The notes: generated by a model not told the origin, from the letters alone. A stretch of 64,000 nucleotides of DNA from Prevotella sp. 885 (GCF_002265625.1 NZ_NOVE01000015.1:1-64000); one strand, 5' to 3'. Numbered from the stretch's first letter, positions 16,556 to 26,771 are shown. Numbers and translations: made by a program.

Positions 16556-17854
16556 CTATATAAATATATACTTCATCACGAAGAGGAAGGCGAGGATGTA
16601 TAGGGTAAGGTTCAGCTTCTTCCAGTTTCCGCAGATTATGTTGATGGCAACGTAGGCGATGACGCCGCAGAGGATGCCGTCGGAGATGCTGTATGTGAGG
16701 GGCATCATCACGATGGTGATGAACGCCGGGATTGACTCGGCGTAGTTGTCAAGGTCGATGTCCTTAATCGGCGAAAGCATGAACAGTCCTACAATTACGA
16801 GCACGGGCGATGTGGCTGCCGAGGGGATGGAAAGGAATACGGGGGCGAAGAACAATGCTATGGCGAAGCAGCAGGCGGTGACGAGAGCCGTTACACCGGT
16901 GCGTCCTCCCTGTGCCACTCCCGAAGCGCTCTCCACGTACGTGGTGGTGGTGCTGGCGCCGAGGCACGAACCTGCAACCGTGGCGATGGCATCAGCCATG
17001 AACGCCTTGTTGAGTCCGGGGATTGATCCGTCCTTACGCATCATGCCTGCCTTGGTGCAGACGCCCACGAGCGTACCCATCGTGTCGAACATGTCGATGA
17101 AGAGGAACGTGAACACCACGATAACCATGTCGATGGTCATGATGTTGTGGAACTCGAACTGGCAGAATATCGGGGCGATGGAAGGCGGTGTGTCCACAAA
17201 GCCGCTGAACGATGTCAGTCCCATCGGCACTCCTATCAGGGCTGTGCCGATGATGCCGATAAGCAACGATCCGGGCACGTTCTTGATGACAAGTACGGAG
17301 GTGAGGATAATGCCGATAACGCCGAGCAGAGCCGATCCGCTTGTGAGATGTCCGATGCTAACAAAGGTGGCGTCGTTAGAGATGATGATGCCGGCGTTCT
17401 TAAGGCCGATGAAGGCTATGAAGAGTCCGATGCCGGCTCCGATGGCTCGCTTCAGCGTAGCGGGGATGGCGTCCACGATGAGCGTACGTATCTTCGTCAC
17501 GGTCATGAGGATGAAGAGGATGCCTTCGATGAGGATGGCGGTCAGCGCAAACTGCCACGAATAGCCCATCGTAAGGCAGACAGTGAATACGAAGAAGGCG
17601 TTCAGACCCATGCCGGGGGCAAGTCCGAAAGGCTTCTTGGCATAAAAAGCCATGACGAGCGTGCCGACGATGGCAGCCAATGCCGTGGATGTGAAGACGG
17701 CGTTGGTGTCCATGCCCTGCGAAGCAAGGTTGGAGAAGATGTTAGGGTTGACGGCGAGGATGTACGCCATCGTAAGGAACGTGGTTATGCCTGCCATTAT
17801 CTCCGTCTTGAGATTGTTCTTGGCAGGATCGAATCCTAAGAGTTTTAAGAACAT
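16556..17854 (-). CDS. NCS2-family purine permease (AzgA/PbuG type)
   Basis: The 432-aa inner-membrane protein is a proton-coupled purine importer of the guanine/hypoxanthine branch. It opens with the branch-typical segment GFDPAKNNLKTEIMAGITTF and LTMAYILAVNP, then GLAPGMGLNAFF, and has the half-helix motif ASTTTTYVESASGVAQGGRT near residue 300, which contributes the substrate site. About 12-14 hydrophobic helices are visible. The Tsx-like outer-membrane gene lies 51 bp upstream on the same strand, so together they could carry purines or nucleosides across both membranes. Confidence 0.9.
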   Translation of the reverse strand: MFLKLLGFDPAKNNLKTEIMAGITTFLTMAYILAVNPNIFSNLASQGMDTNAVFTSTALAAIVGTLVMAFYAKKPFGLAPGMGLNAFFVFTVCLTMGYSWQFALTAILIEGILFILMTVTKIRTLIVDAIPATLKRAIGAGIGLFIAFIGLKNAGIIISNDATFVSIGHLTSGSALLGVIGIILTSVLVIKNVPGSLLIGIIGTALIGVPMGLTSFSGFVDTPPSIAPIFCQFEFHNIMTIDMVIVVFTFLFIDMFDTMGTLVGVCTKAGMMRKDGSIPGLNKAFMADAIATVAGSCLGASTTTTYVESASGVAQGGRTGVTALVTACCFAIALFFAPVFLSIPSAATSPVLVIVGLFMLSPIKDIDLDNYAESIPAFITIVMMPLTYSISDGILCGVIAYVAINIICGNWKKLNLTLYILAFLFVMKYIFI

Positions 17855-17905
17855 AACTTATAATATTGTGTTAAAGGGGTTTGATGTTATTATTATGTCC
17901 GCAGA

Positions 17906-18661
17906 TTAGAAATCCCACTTGACACCGAGGCACGGACGACACTTAAAGCCACCCGTCGAACCGAAGTTGTTGGAAAGCTCCACCTCACCACCAAGGCTGA
18001 GGTTGTCGCATCCGAAGTGCTGACCCACGTTATACCAGAGCTGCGGCTCCGTGATGAATACGGTCTTCTTTGTGTCGCATGTGCCGTCCTCACGGAAGTC
18101 CACGGCGTGTGTCTCCCACCAGAAGTCGGCGAAACCGTCAAACTTCAAGCCCTTCACACCGAAGAGGTCGTTCATAGCCCACACGGCGGTCAGCTGCATT
18201 GGCACGTCAGAGTCCTTCTCCTGAATGTTCTTATAGAGTGCCTTGAGGTTGAGCGTGTTCTTGAAGTCCTTGCTGTGGATGAAATAGTCCACACCCACGA
18301 GCCAAGCGTTGTTGATAGGGTACGACTTTGTTATACCGCCGTTATACTCCACCTGAAGCGAAAGGTTCTTGATGGCTGAGTTCTGCCAGAAGTTGAGGCA
18401 GCGTGCAATCTCGAAGTACGATCCGCCGGGAGCGAGATTCGGACCCTCTACGTGCTGGTCATAGTTGAAGTCATGGTCGACAAAGAAGTACGTGTTACCC
18501 CACTTGTCCTGCTTGAACATCTCAAGCGTAAGGGTTACGAACTCGCGGTCGCTGCCGAAATCGTAGAGCACCTGAGCGTTTACCTGCGCCTTTGCCTTCG
18601 GCGTGGCGAAAAAGAGAGCCGCCAAAAGTATGGCAATGGCTGTAAGTTTGTTAGCTTTCAT
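17906..18661 (-). CDS. DUF5020 / Tsx-like outer-membrane protein
   Basis: The 251-aa product, from ATG 18661, has a signal peptide ending KAKA-Q and a mature part with repeated amphipathic strands, ending in Phe (GVKWDF), as expected for an outer-membrane beta barrel. Segments such as FFVDHDFNYDQ and YFEIARCLNFWQ recall the nucleoside-specific channel Tsx and the DUF5020 family. I rejected the longer start at 18697 because it overlaps a -7 promoter box. It precedes the NCS2 purine permease, which supports a nucleoside-uptake role by inference. Confidence 0.8.
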   Translation of the reverse strand: MKANKLTAIAILLAALFFATPKAKAQVNAQVLYDFGSDREFVTLTLEMFKQDKWGNTYFFVDHDFNYDQHVEGPNLAPGGSYFEIARCLNFWQNSAIKNLSLQVEYNGGITKSYPINNAWLVGVDYFIHSKDFKNTLNLKALYKNIQEKDSDVPMQLTAVWAMNDLFGVKGLKFDGFADFWWETHAVDFREDGTCDTKKTVFITEPQLWYNVGQHFGCDNLSLGGEVELSNNFGSTGGFKCRPCLGVKWDF

Positions 18662-18694
18662 TATTTTAAAAAGAGTTGTTTGTGAATGATTTTG

Positions 18695-18702
18695 CAAAAT
18701 TA
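18695..18702 (-). promoter_or_regulatory. -7 box for the Tsx-like gene
   Basis: TAATTTTG on the minus strand matches TAnnTTTG, 33 bp before the ATG. No good -33 box is visible at the usual distance. Confidence 0.4.
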
Positions 18703-18854
18703 TATAAAATTTTCATAACAATAACTATATAGCTATCACTTTCGTACTCTGTCAGGTCCGTTTTTATATTCTATTGTGATTTATCAACTATTCCCCCACA
18801 ATTCATCACAATTATTACAAAATACAACTTTTTATCAAAAAAAACAACAATATG

Positions 18855-18886
18855 TTTATCAAAAACAAGCAGAATGCTTATCTTTG
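18855..18886 (+). promoter_or_regulatory. Promoter of the GEVED-domain secreted protein
   Basis: TTTA (18855-18858), 20 bp, then TATCTTTG (18879-18886), 30 bp before the ATG at 18917. Two TTTATCAAAA direct repeats overlap and precede the -33 region. Confidence 0.6.
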
Positions 18887-18916
18887 CAACGAATAACAAC
18901 CAAAAACCTTTTGCGT

Positions 18917-21631
18917 ATGAAGAAACATTTACGCGTATTATTATTAGCCGCAATGGCTACCGTTTCGGTAGGCGCATTCGCCACAGACGGTAACCCACTA
19001 TCACACCAAGTAACCATCGGAACGGCAGCTGCTGATTCCGGTCCGCTCCGCGCATGGATAAACGGCACAATGCCTTGTCCTGCAAACACGGTACACGCCG
19101 AACCTTTCGACCTTTCGGTTAAGGGCAACAAGTGATTCGGACGCTCTGACATGTCGCTTTGCATCGACAACAAGGGCAACTACATCCGTGCCAAGGCTTT
19201 CATGGCTTTCGACGGCAACGCCAATCCCATCGACGGCATCAAGGTGTACGGCGTGTTTATGAACACCAGCTACACGTGCGACAGCGTTTCGTGCCTCAGC
19301 CGTCTGGCTCTTGACAATTACGTGCCTACCAAGCCGCTGAGGATGGGTGTGGAGTTCTATACCAACAACAACGGACAGCCCGGCGACCTTGTCTACTCCG
19401 AGGAGATGGACGTATACGGCGAGAAATCGAAGGGTACGGCAGGTGACGAGACGCACGGCGAGGAAGTGGTGCCCATCTACGGATTCCTGCTCAAGACGAA
19501 GGAATATGTAAGAATGGAGAACGGATTTGTCTGCGTTTATGCTGCAGACACCGACGAGAAGCAGAGCTATGCTTTCTGTCTCGCACATGACGCTAACGTC
19601 ACGCACAGCGGCATACTCAGAATGTATACGCCAGGATCGCCTGTTACCACAGACTATGCAGGATGCTTCAATTACTGTATGACGGGAGACGCCTCGCAGA
19701 CGCTTGCAAAGAAGGGACTCAAGTTTACGCGCATCCTTGCTCCAGAGACCACGGAGCGCGGCAAGTACGCCAAGGTGCAGGTAGAACTGTCAAACTACGG
19801 TTCGTCAAACATCAGCGACGCCACGCTTCGCCTTACGCAGGACGACAAGATAATAGCTCAGGAAACCATCGGCGAAACCATTTATGCCGGCACTGTATAT
19901 AAGTATACGTTCCGCACACGCCCCGACTGCTCGGAAGTGGGCACGCACCGCTTCACCATCGAGAACGTCACGCCGGGCGACGACCACTACGCTGAACGCA
20001 CCATCAGCTTCAACACCACCAACAATCTCGGTTCGTGTACGTCGCGAAGCACATACACGGCACAGTATAAGTATATCAAGTCTGTGGACCTCGGCGACAT
20101 TCACAACGAGAGCGACTGGGGACAATACTCTGACTACCGCAACCTCAAGACCGACATAAAGCCCGGCCAGACACTTACTCTCAACGTGGAGAAACTCGCC
20201 AACAAGGGCGACTTCCTCAAGGTATGGGTAGACTGGAACGGCAACGGCGTCTTTGACGATGCAGGAGAGTTTATGGGTTACGTGCCGCGCAGCACTCTCT
20301 CCATAAAGATTCCGGACAACGCTTACGCCACAGCTGGCGAGAAGACCATGCGCATCATTGTCAGCGACAAGGACGTTTCGCCTTGCGAGACTTACACGTT
20401 CGGCGAGACTGAGGACTACACCATCAACGTGGTTCGTCCCGACAACACACCTGCCCTGACGCTCGACCGCATGGAGATAGACGTGACAAGCGACAATGCT
20501 GCACAGAAGCACGAGCTGCTCGTGAGCAACGAAGGCAACGCTGACCTCAACGTCGACTACACCATCGACTATCGTCTGCCCCTCTCTCCTGACGTTTCGC
20601 CCATTTACAAGTCGCCGAAAGCCATGGGAGCCGAACCGCCTGTCGTAAGATATGCAAAGGCGGAAGCCAAGTATGCGGAGAGCGCATGGAAGGCAGAGGA
20701 CAACAATGCATTGAGCCTTTCATACGCCAACGACTACACTGCCTACACAGGATCGGACAACATCTACGTAAATTACGCTCATTACTATCCCGGCAACGCC
20801 CTGAAGAGCATCGCTGGCATGAAGATTTCGTCCATCGACATCTACGTGGCAACTCCTGCACGCAAGTCGTTCGTGGCAGTATGGAAGGGAGCAGGAACGC
20901 AGTTTATGAGTGGCGCCAACGTCATGAAGCAGCAGTTCGAAGCTGTGGCTGACTCATGGAACCACATCGAGCTGGACTCTCCTGTAACCATCGGCGAGGA
21001 GGATCTCTTCATCGGATGTGCCCTTGAGGGATGTAAGAACATTGATTATCTGGTGGGCATTGACGGCGGTCCGACAGCCGTAGGCTTCGGCGACCTCATC
21101 TGCGTAGAAAACAACAACTACTGGTTCTCGCTTGCCGACCTTGGCTACGAGGGCAACGTGCTCATCCGCGCCAACGTAACCGGACAACGCACGCCTGCCG
21201 TCAGCTGGCTCAGCATCGACAAGGACAAGGCTTCCTTGGCAGCCGGCGAACAGCAGAAGCTCAGCGTCAGCACCAATGCAGCCAAGCTTGGAGGCGACGT
21301 TTATGACGCCGTAATACGCATGAAGACCAACGATCCGCTGGCATCATCGGTGAAGGTGCCAGTCTATCTGGACCTCAGCACACCCACATCAGTCAAGTTG
21401 CTCGAAGGCGACGCGCCGTCCGACTTCTATGTTTCGGCTGACCGCCGCATCGTGCTCAACACCTCCAGCCATGTGGCATACATAGCTCTCTACACCATCG
21501 ACGGCAGACAGGTGGCCATCGACTTCGACACCAACGCCGTAAGCGCAGCCGCATTGCCCAACGGCATGTACGTGGCAAAGGCGGTGATGGACGACGAGAC
21601 GGTCAAGACAGCCACAATAGCCGTAAGATAA
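18917..21631 (+). pseudogene. T9SS-type secreted GEVED-domain protein with in-frame TGA
   Basis: Read through, this is a frame of about 904 residues interrupted once, by TGA at 19133-19135 (codon 73). Before it lie a signal peptide (MKKHLRVLLLAAMATVSVGA) and the start of the mature protein; after it the same frame continues FGRSDMSLCIDNKG. Further on is a GEVED domain (VWVDWNGNGVFDDAGEFMG ... GETEDYTINV, about 370-435), an Ig-like segment, a carbohydrate-binding-like part and a C-terminal T9SS sorting domain ending ATIAVR. A single TGG-to-TGA change (Trp) would explain it. Translation could restart at ATG 19151 but would lack the signal peptide. Sequencing error or recoding are alternatives. 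Confidence 0.75.
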
Positions 21632-21675
21632 ACCCTAAACAACATAACTTTTTTCATAAAGAAAGGAGAACGCTT

Positions 21676-22791
21676 ATGAAACTCAAGTCTATACTTTTAG
21701 GCGCAATGATGGCTATGACAGCCTCAACAGCAAGCGCACAGTTTATCATCATCAACGACCTGCCGGTTCCCGAATCGGAGGCTCCTTCGTCAATAAGCGA
21801 GTACGGATTCTATGCCAACTGGGTGCCGGTGGATGAGAATCCCGGCAACGCCATCGGCTATTATGTCCGTGCTTACGTAGTAAAGACAGGTACGGACAAT
21901 CCGGAAGAATCAAAGTTCTATCTGCTCAATACAGACTTCAGCTACCTCAAGTCGGAGGGAACAGAGGAGAATCCCGTCAACAACGTCACACCGGACAACA
22001 GCTTCGTGCAGCAGCCATTGGGCGATCCGAAGCGTTGCGGATGGCAGACGCTCAATCAGGCGGGTGTCGACGGCGAGCTTTGCCTTAACGGAGCATTCAA
22101 CTTTACGAGTGCCAACGCAGCCCTCTTCATGAACATCTCTGACCTGAGAAACGGCGACGGCGATGTGCATTTCAAGTTCAGAATAAAGGGTGACGGTCAG
22201 ACAAAGAAGATGAGAGTGATGCTTCGCAACACCGACACGATGCCTAACGAAATCCTTGACATGAAGGAAATAGACGTTACGACGGAATGGCAGGACATGG
22301 AGTTCACGCTTAAAGGCGGCGTTGAGAACAGCGACATTCTCTTCTCCGGCTACGAAATGGGCAACCAGACCGCCATGTACTATTACATTGACGACCTCCA
22401 GATTTGGCAGGTGCTGAAGAAGAACGAAACAGCGAAGGCGCTTTATCACCACGAGTTCGTGAAGGACGACCTCGAATGCTACCACCTCTACATCTCCACA
22501 ACGGACCTTGACGAGGGTGAGGACTATGCTTACACAGTCTCTTCGTACAGCTATGAGGGTGTCAGTCCTGAGTCGCGCATACAGTATCTCAGACCGGAAG
22601 ACCATCCTACCGGCATCAACACACTCTCTGCCGAAACGGAAAACCTCAGCTCTGACACACCTGTCATCGTCTATGACATGAAGGGTGCGGTGGTTTCGAA
22701 GGGCACCGTAGGCAACGCACCGAAGCTGAACGAGCGAGGTGCATACATCGTAAAGACCGGCGGAAACGCCAAGAAGATCATCGTAAGATAG
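21676..22791 (+). CDS. T9SS-type secreted protein
   Basis: The 371-aa product has a Sec signal peptide (cleavage after TASTASA), a beta-rich body with a carbohydrate-binding/concanavalin-like look (VHFKFRIKGDGQTKKMRVML, then YYIDDLQIWQV), a fibronectin-like segment (LDEGEDYAYTVSSYSYEGVS) and a C-terminal sorting domain (VYDMKGAVVSKGTV ... ERGAYIVKTGGNAKKIIVR). The latter is recognised by type IX secretion for export and surface attachment. An unusually strong ribosome site, AAAGGAG, lies 10 bp before the ATG. It follows the GEVED gene by 44 bp and is probably co-transcribed. Substrate or ligand is unknown. Confidence 0.8.
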   Translation: MKLKSILLGAMMAMTASTASAQFIIINDLPVPESEAPSSISEYGFYANWVPVDENPGNAIGYYVRAYVVKTGTDNPEESKFYLLNTDFSYLKSEGTEENPVNNVTPDNSFVQQPLGDPKRCGWQTLNQAGVDGELCLNGAFNFTSANAALFMNISDLRNGDGDVHFKFRIKGDGQTKKMRVMLRNTDTMPNEILDMKEIDVTTEWQDMEFTLKGGVENSDILFSGYEMGNQTAMYYYIDDLQIWQVLKKNETAKALYHHEFVKDDLECYHLYISTTDLDEGEDYAYTVSSYSYEGVSPESRIQYLRPEDHPTGINTLSAETENLSSDTPVIVYDMKGAVVSKGTVGNAPKLNERGAYIVKTGGNAKKIIVR

Positions 22792-22805
22792 TTTGAATAT
22801 TGGAA

Positions 22806-22906
22806 TTGAGAGTTGAAAGTTTAGAGTTGAGAGTTATGATTACCTATTAAAATACATGATTAACAAAACATATCATAACTTTCAACTCTCAATTCTCAAC
22901 TCTCAA
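22806..22906. repeat. Large imperfect inverted repeat of AACTCTCAACT type, copy 1
   Basis: The 35-bp arms 22806-22840 and 22872-22906 pair with four mismatches (TTGAGAGTTGA ... GTTATGAT). A run of CAACTTAAGCAACT direct repeats follows to about 22975. It resembles the structure at 59994-60140, including the loop words GATTACCT(A/T) and ATGATTAAC. Both sit just downstream of secreted-protein genes and might end transcription. Confidence 0.75.
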
Positions 22907-22983
22907 CTTAAGCAACTTTCAACTCTCAACTCTCAACTTAAGCAACTCACAACTTAAGCAACTCTCAACTTAATATATAGTTT

Positions 22984-23015
22984 CTTGTGCAAAATGGCTA
23001 TTTTTTGTAACTTTG
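22984..23015 (+). promoter_or_regulatory. Promoter of cca
   Basis: CTTG (22984-22987), 20 bp, then TAACTTTG (23008-23015). It lies upstream of ATG 23036 and excludes the longer start at 22985, which falls inside it. Confidence 0.75.
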
Positions 23016-23035
23016 CACCAAATTTTAGATTTTAT

Positions 23036-24487
23036 ATGAAGCTATATAGTGATGCCGAACTGGCAGAAATACTCGACAAAGACATATTCCATAAAATAGG
23101 CGAAGCGGCTGACGGGATGGGCGTGGAATGCTACCTCGTAGGCGGATACGTTCGCGACATATTCCTCGAACGTCCCACTAACGACATTGACGTCGTGGTG
23201 GTGGGAAGCGGAATAGAGGTGGCGAAGAAGCTGCAACAGCTGCTCGGCACCAACCCGAAGACGGGCCGCCCGCGTGCTCACCTTGCCGTTTACCGCAACT
23301 TCGGTACGGCGCAAGTGAAGTTTTACGACACGGAGGTGGAGTTCGTCGGTGCGAGAAAGGAAAGCTATAACCGTCTTTCACGCAAGCCAATCGTGGAGGA
23401 CGGCACACTGGAAGACGACCAGAACCGTCGCGACTTCACCATCAACGCTATGGCGATATGCCTCAACAAAGACCGTTTCGGCGAACTCGTCGACCCCTTC
23501 GACGGCATCTACGACCTGGAGGACGGCATCATCCGAACACCACTCGACCCCGACATCACCTTCTCTGACGACCCGCTGCGCATGATGCGCTGCGTGAGAT
23601 TCTCGGCACAGCTGCGCTTCTTCATCGAGGACGAGACCTTTGAGGCGCTCTCACGAAACGCGGAACGCATCAAGATAGTAAGCGGTGAGCGCATTGCCGA
23701 CGAGCTTAACAAGATAATGAAGACGGCGCAACCCTCACGAGGACTTGCCGAACTGCAGCGCTGCGGACTCCTACAGCTCATCATTCCCGAGCTTGCGGCG
23801 CTCGACATCGTGGAGACACGAAACGGACGTGCGCACAAGAACAACTTCTATCATACGCTCGAGGTGGTGGACAACGTAGCCAAGCACAGCGACAACCTCT
23901 GGCTCAGATGGGCAGCTCTCTTCCATGACGTGGGCAAGACAAAGTCGAAAAGGTGGGAACCGGCACTCGGCTGGACCTTCCACAACCACAACTACATCGG
24001 AGCGAGGATGATTCCGTCCATATTCCGCCGCATGAAGCTGCCGATGGACGCCAAGATGAAGTACGTGGAGAAGCTCGTCGACCTGCACATGCGACCCATC
24101 GTAATAGCCGACGAGGTGGTGACCGACTCTGCCGTAAGACGACTCATGAACGACGCCGGCGACGACATCGACGACCTCATGACACTCTGCGAGGCTGACA
24201 TCACGTCGAAGAACGAGGTGAGAAAGAAGCGCTTCCTCGAGAACTTCCGCATGGTGCGCGAGAAACTGACAGACCTTAAGGAGCGCGACTACAAGCGACT
24301 GCTCCAGCCGGTCATCGACGGCAACGAGATAATGGAGATGTTCTCGCTACAGCCCTGCCGCGAAGTGGGACAGCTGAAGCAATATCTCAAGGACGCCGTC
24401 CTCGACAACCGAGTGCCTAACGAACGCGAACCTCTCATGACATTGCTCTTGGAAAAGGCAAAGGAAATGGGACTTGCAAAAAACTAA
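23036..24487 (+). CDS. cca: CCA tRNA nucleotidyltransferase (HD-domain type)
   Basis: This enzyme adds or repairs the 3' CCA of tRNAs, which is required here because neither tRNA gene in the window encodes CCA. The 483-aa product has the class II nucleotidyltransferase head with CYLVGGYVRDIFL and NDIDVVVVG (catalytic Asp pair), RRDFTINAMA and DDPLRMMRCVRF motifs. It continues with a helical neck and body containing an HD phosphohydrolase-type domain (LRWAALFHDVGK, near residue 285). The poly(A) polymerase branch is a less likely alternative. ATG 23036 is chosen because the promoter occupies 22984-23015. Confidence 0.9.
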   Translation: MKLYSDAELAEILDKDIFHKIGEAADGMGVECYLVGGYVRDIFLERPTNDIDVVVVGSGIEVAKKLQQLLGTNPKTGRPRAHLAVYRNFGTAQVKFYDTEVEFVGARKESYNRLSRKPIVEDGTLEDDQNRRDFTINAMAICLNKDRFGELVDPFDGIYDLEDGIIRTPLDPDITFSDDPLRMMRCVRFSAQLRFFIEDETFEALSRNAERIKIVSGERIADELNKIMKTAQPSRGLAELQRCGLLQLIIPELAALDIVETRNGRAHKNNFYHTLEVVDNVAKHSDNLWLRWAALFHDVGKTKSKRWEPALGWTFHNHNYIGARMIPSIFRRMKLPMDAKMKYVEKLVDLHMRPIVIADEVVTDSAVRRLMNDAGDDIDDLMTLCEADITSKNEVRKKRFLENFRMVREKLTDLKERDYKRLLQPVIDGNEIMEMFSLQPCREVGQLKQYLKDAVLDNRVPNEREPLMTLLLEKAKEMGLAKN

Positions 24488-24542
24488 TAAAAACAAAATG
24501 AATCATAAAAAGACAAAGCAACAAAACTACTAACCTATTTAT

Positions 24543-25556
24543 ATGAAATCATTAGCAACAACAGCTCTCTGTCTTATGGCTGGCGTTATGCCCATGCATG
24601 CCGAAGAAGACAAACCAACAGTACACCTCAACCTCCAAACACGTGCAAGCTACATCAACGAGCGCATCGGAAGTGAAGTGCAGCACGACGCTTCAGGAAT
24701 GAAGGGCGACTATCTGTTTCTCAGCCTTTACGGCAACATCAACGACCGTCTGTCTTACAGCTGGCGTCAGCGAGTGAACAGCAAGATTACGAGAAACGAC
24801 ATCTTTGAAGCCACGGACTGGATGTACATCGACTATAAACTGACGAAGAACTGGGCCATTTCTGCCGGTAAGCAGGTCATCATGGTGGGTAGCTGGGAGT
24901 ACGACCGCAACCCTATAGACATCTACACTCCGTCAGAATACTGGAACAACGTGGCACCCTTCAAGTTCGGTGCAAGCATCGTATACACCACAACGAGCGG
25001 CAACGACCGCTTCCTCGCCCAGGCTTCGGAGAGTATGTACAACGAGCCGACGCATCACGACCTCATGGGATACAGCCTTTACTGGGCTGGCAAGCACGGC
25101 ATTCTTAGCACGCAGTATTCCGTAAACCTCATGGAATACGCTCCCAGCCGTTACATCTCGTTCATCGGTCTGGGCAACCGTCTGGACGTAAACAACGCTT
25201 CCATGGAGCTTGACTTCATAAATCGCGCTGCCAGCCACCAGACCTATCTCTTCAAGGACTGCTCCGTAATAGCACGTCTCGACTATCGTATCATCCCCGA
25301 ACTCGCCATCTACGGCAAATTAGCTTACGACGTAAACAAGAGCGGCGTGGAAGCTGACAAGAGCGTAACCAACGGCACAGAGCTTACAACATACGGCGGC
25401 GGACTGGAGTATTATCCCATGAAGGGAAAGCCAGATCTCCGCGTAAACCTCAGCATAGCACACACCACCGGCACCAACACCAATCCTGCCGGCATCAACG
25501 TGGACAACAAGACAATGGTGAAAGTCGGCATTGCAGCTAAACTCCACCTTCTTTAA
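24543..25556 (+). CDS. Porin-like outer-membrane beta barrel
   Basis: The 337-aa product has a signal peptide (cleavage near MHA-EE) and a mature sequence of repeating amphipathic strands with aromatic girdles (YLFLSLYGNINDRLSYSWRQ; DWMYIDYKLTKNWAISAGKQ). The GKQVIMVGSWEYDRNPIDIY segment recalls the loop after strand 5-6 of phosphate-selective-type porins. It is shorter than OprP-type porins (about 400 aa). It lies 55 bp after cca and 24 bp before a Gate-domain membrane protein, suggesting an outer/inner membrane transport pair. The substrate is unknown. Confidence 0.8.
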   Translation: MKSLATTALCLMAGVMPMHAEEDKPTVHLNLQTRASYINERIGSEVQHDASGMKGDYLFLSLYGNINDRLSYSWRQRVNSKITRNDIFEATDWMYIDYKLTKNWAISAGKQVIMVGSWEYDRNPIDIYTPSEYWNNVAPFKFGASIVYTTTSGNDRFLAQASESMYNEPTHHDLMGYSLYWAGKHGILSTQYSVNLMEYAPSRYISFIGLGNRLDVNNASMELDFINRAASHQTYLFKDCSVIARLDYRIIPELAIYGKLAYDVNKSGVEADKSVTNGTELTTYGGGLEYYPMKGKPDLRVNLSIAHTTGTNTNPAGINVDNKTMVKVGIAAKLHLL

Positions 25557-25580
25557 AAACTATCAAAAAAAACTATCCCT

Positions 25581-26720
25581 ATGAAAAAAATCCCAAGCGG
25601 AATCTGGTGTATCACATCAGTAGTGGTGCTCTTCGGCTATCTGGCAGCCATAATGGGGCTGCCCAACATGCTCAACACCATCATGAAGACAGCACACGAC
25701 CTGCTGCTCAACACCGTCTTTTACCTTATGAGTATATGCGTCATCACGGGTGCCATAGGCAGAGTGTTCGTTGAGTTCGGCGTCGTGACGCTTCTTGAGC
25801 GCACCCTGCGCCCACTGATGCGACCCATATTCAATCTTCCCGGCGTTACGTCGCTCGGAGCCGTGATGACATTCCTCTCCGATAACCCCGCCATCATCTC
25901 GCTTGCCAACGACAAGCGCTTCGCCAGCTACTTCAAGAAATACCAGTTCATATCGCTTACCAACTTCGGTACGGCGTTCGGTATGGGCTTGCTCGTAATG
26001 GTTTTCATGGCAAGTCAGGGCTATTACGCCGCTCCCTGCATCGGCCTCATCGGTGCGTGCATCGGCTGCGTATGCTCAACACGCCTCATGCAGCGCTTCG
26101 TCCTCAAGGCTTACCCGCAGTATGCCGAGGAAAACGCAGTGTCTGACGAGGACCTTGCAAAGGAGGAAGCGAAGGAGGAAGGCAATCAAAAAGAGAAGAC
26201 CGTGTTTATCCGTCTGCTCAACGCAATGCTTGACGGCGGACGTAGCGGTGTGGACGTAGGCATAGCCATCATCCCCGGCGTGCTCATCATCTCCACCTTC
26301 GTGATGATGTTCACCTTCGGAGCAGGAGCGGAAGGAGCATACGACGGATCGGCATATCAGGGCGTGGAACTTCTGCCGTGGCTTGCAAACAAGATTGGCT
26401 TCGTGTTCGACTGGCTGTTCGGTTTCCAAGATCCGCACCTCGTGGCGTTCCCCATCACCGCTCTCGGAGCCGTAGGAGCCGCATTGAGCCTCATCCCCGG
26501 TTTCATACAGCACGGCTGGATAGACGGCAACGCCATCGCTGTGTTCACTGCCATCGGTATGTGCTGGAGCGGATTCCTCAGCACCCACACCGCCATGCTC
26601 GACTCTCTCGGTTATCGCGACCTCACACCGAAAGCCATCCTCGCCCACACCTGTGGCGGCATAGTTGCAGCAATAGCCGCCCACTGGATGTTCACATTGT
26701 TTACGCTGGTAGCAGGATAA
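25581..26720 (+). CDS. Nucleoside-recognition (Gate) domain membrane protein
   Basis: The 379-aa inner-membrane protein has about nine hydrophobic helices in two blocks, separated by a charged cytoplasmic stretch (EEAKEEGNQKEKT, about 200-212). Segments GAIGRVFVEFGVVTLLERTL with FLSDNPAIISLAND and the second-half GRSGVDVGIAIIPGVLIIST fit the Gate/nucleoside-recognition fold of SpmA/SpmB and the CD0519-type transporter-like proteins. Transport activity is inferred only. It follows the porin-like gene by 24 bp in the same orientation. Confidence 0.75.
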   Translation: MKKIPSGIWCITSVVVLFGYLAAIMGLPNMLNTIMKTAHDLLLNTVFYLMSICVITGAIGRVFVEFGVVTLLERTLRPLMRPIFNLPGVTSLGAVMTFLSDNPAIISLANDKRFASYFKKYQFISLTNFGTAFGMGLLVMVFMASQGYYAAPCIGLIGACIGCVCSTRLMQRFVLKAYPQYAEENAVSDEDLAKEEAKEEGNQKEKTVFIRLLNAMLDGGRSGVDVGIAIIPGVLIISTFVMMFTFGAGAEGAYDGSAYQGVELLPWLANKIGFVFDWLFGFQDPHLVAFPITALGAVGAALSLIPGFIQHGWIDGNAIAVFTAIGMCWSGFLSTHTAMLDSLGYRDLTPKAILAHTCGGIVAAIAAHWMFTLFTLVAG

Positions 26721-26771
26721 AAAGAAGCAGAAAAAGAAAACAAACCGTAAGTTATCGGTGGGTTCAGAGTC

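Noticed and set aside
19133..19135. Selenocysteine insertion at the TGA
   Set aside because: No redox-type context around the codon and I saw no convincing SECIS-like hairpin directly downstream; Trp-to-stop is simpler.
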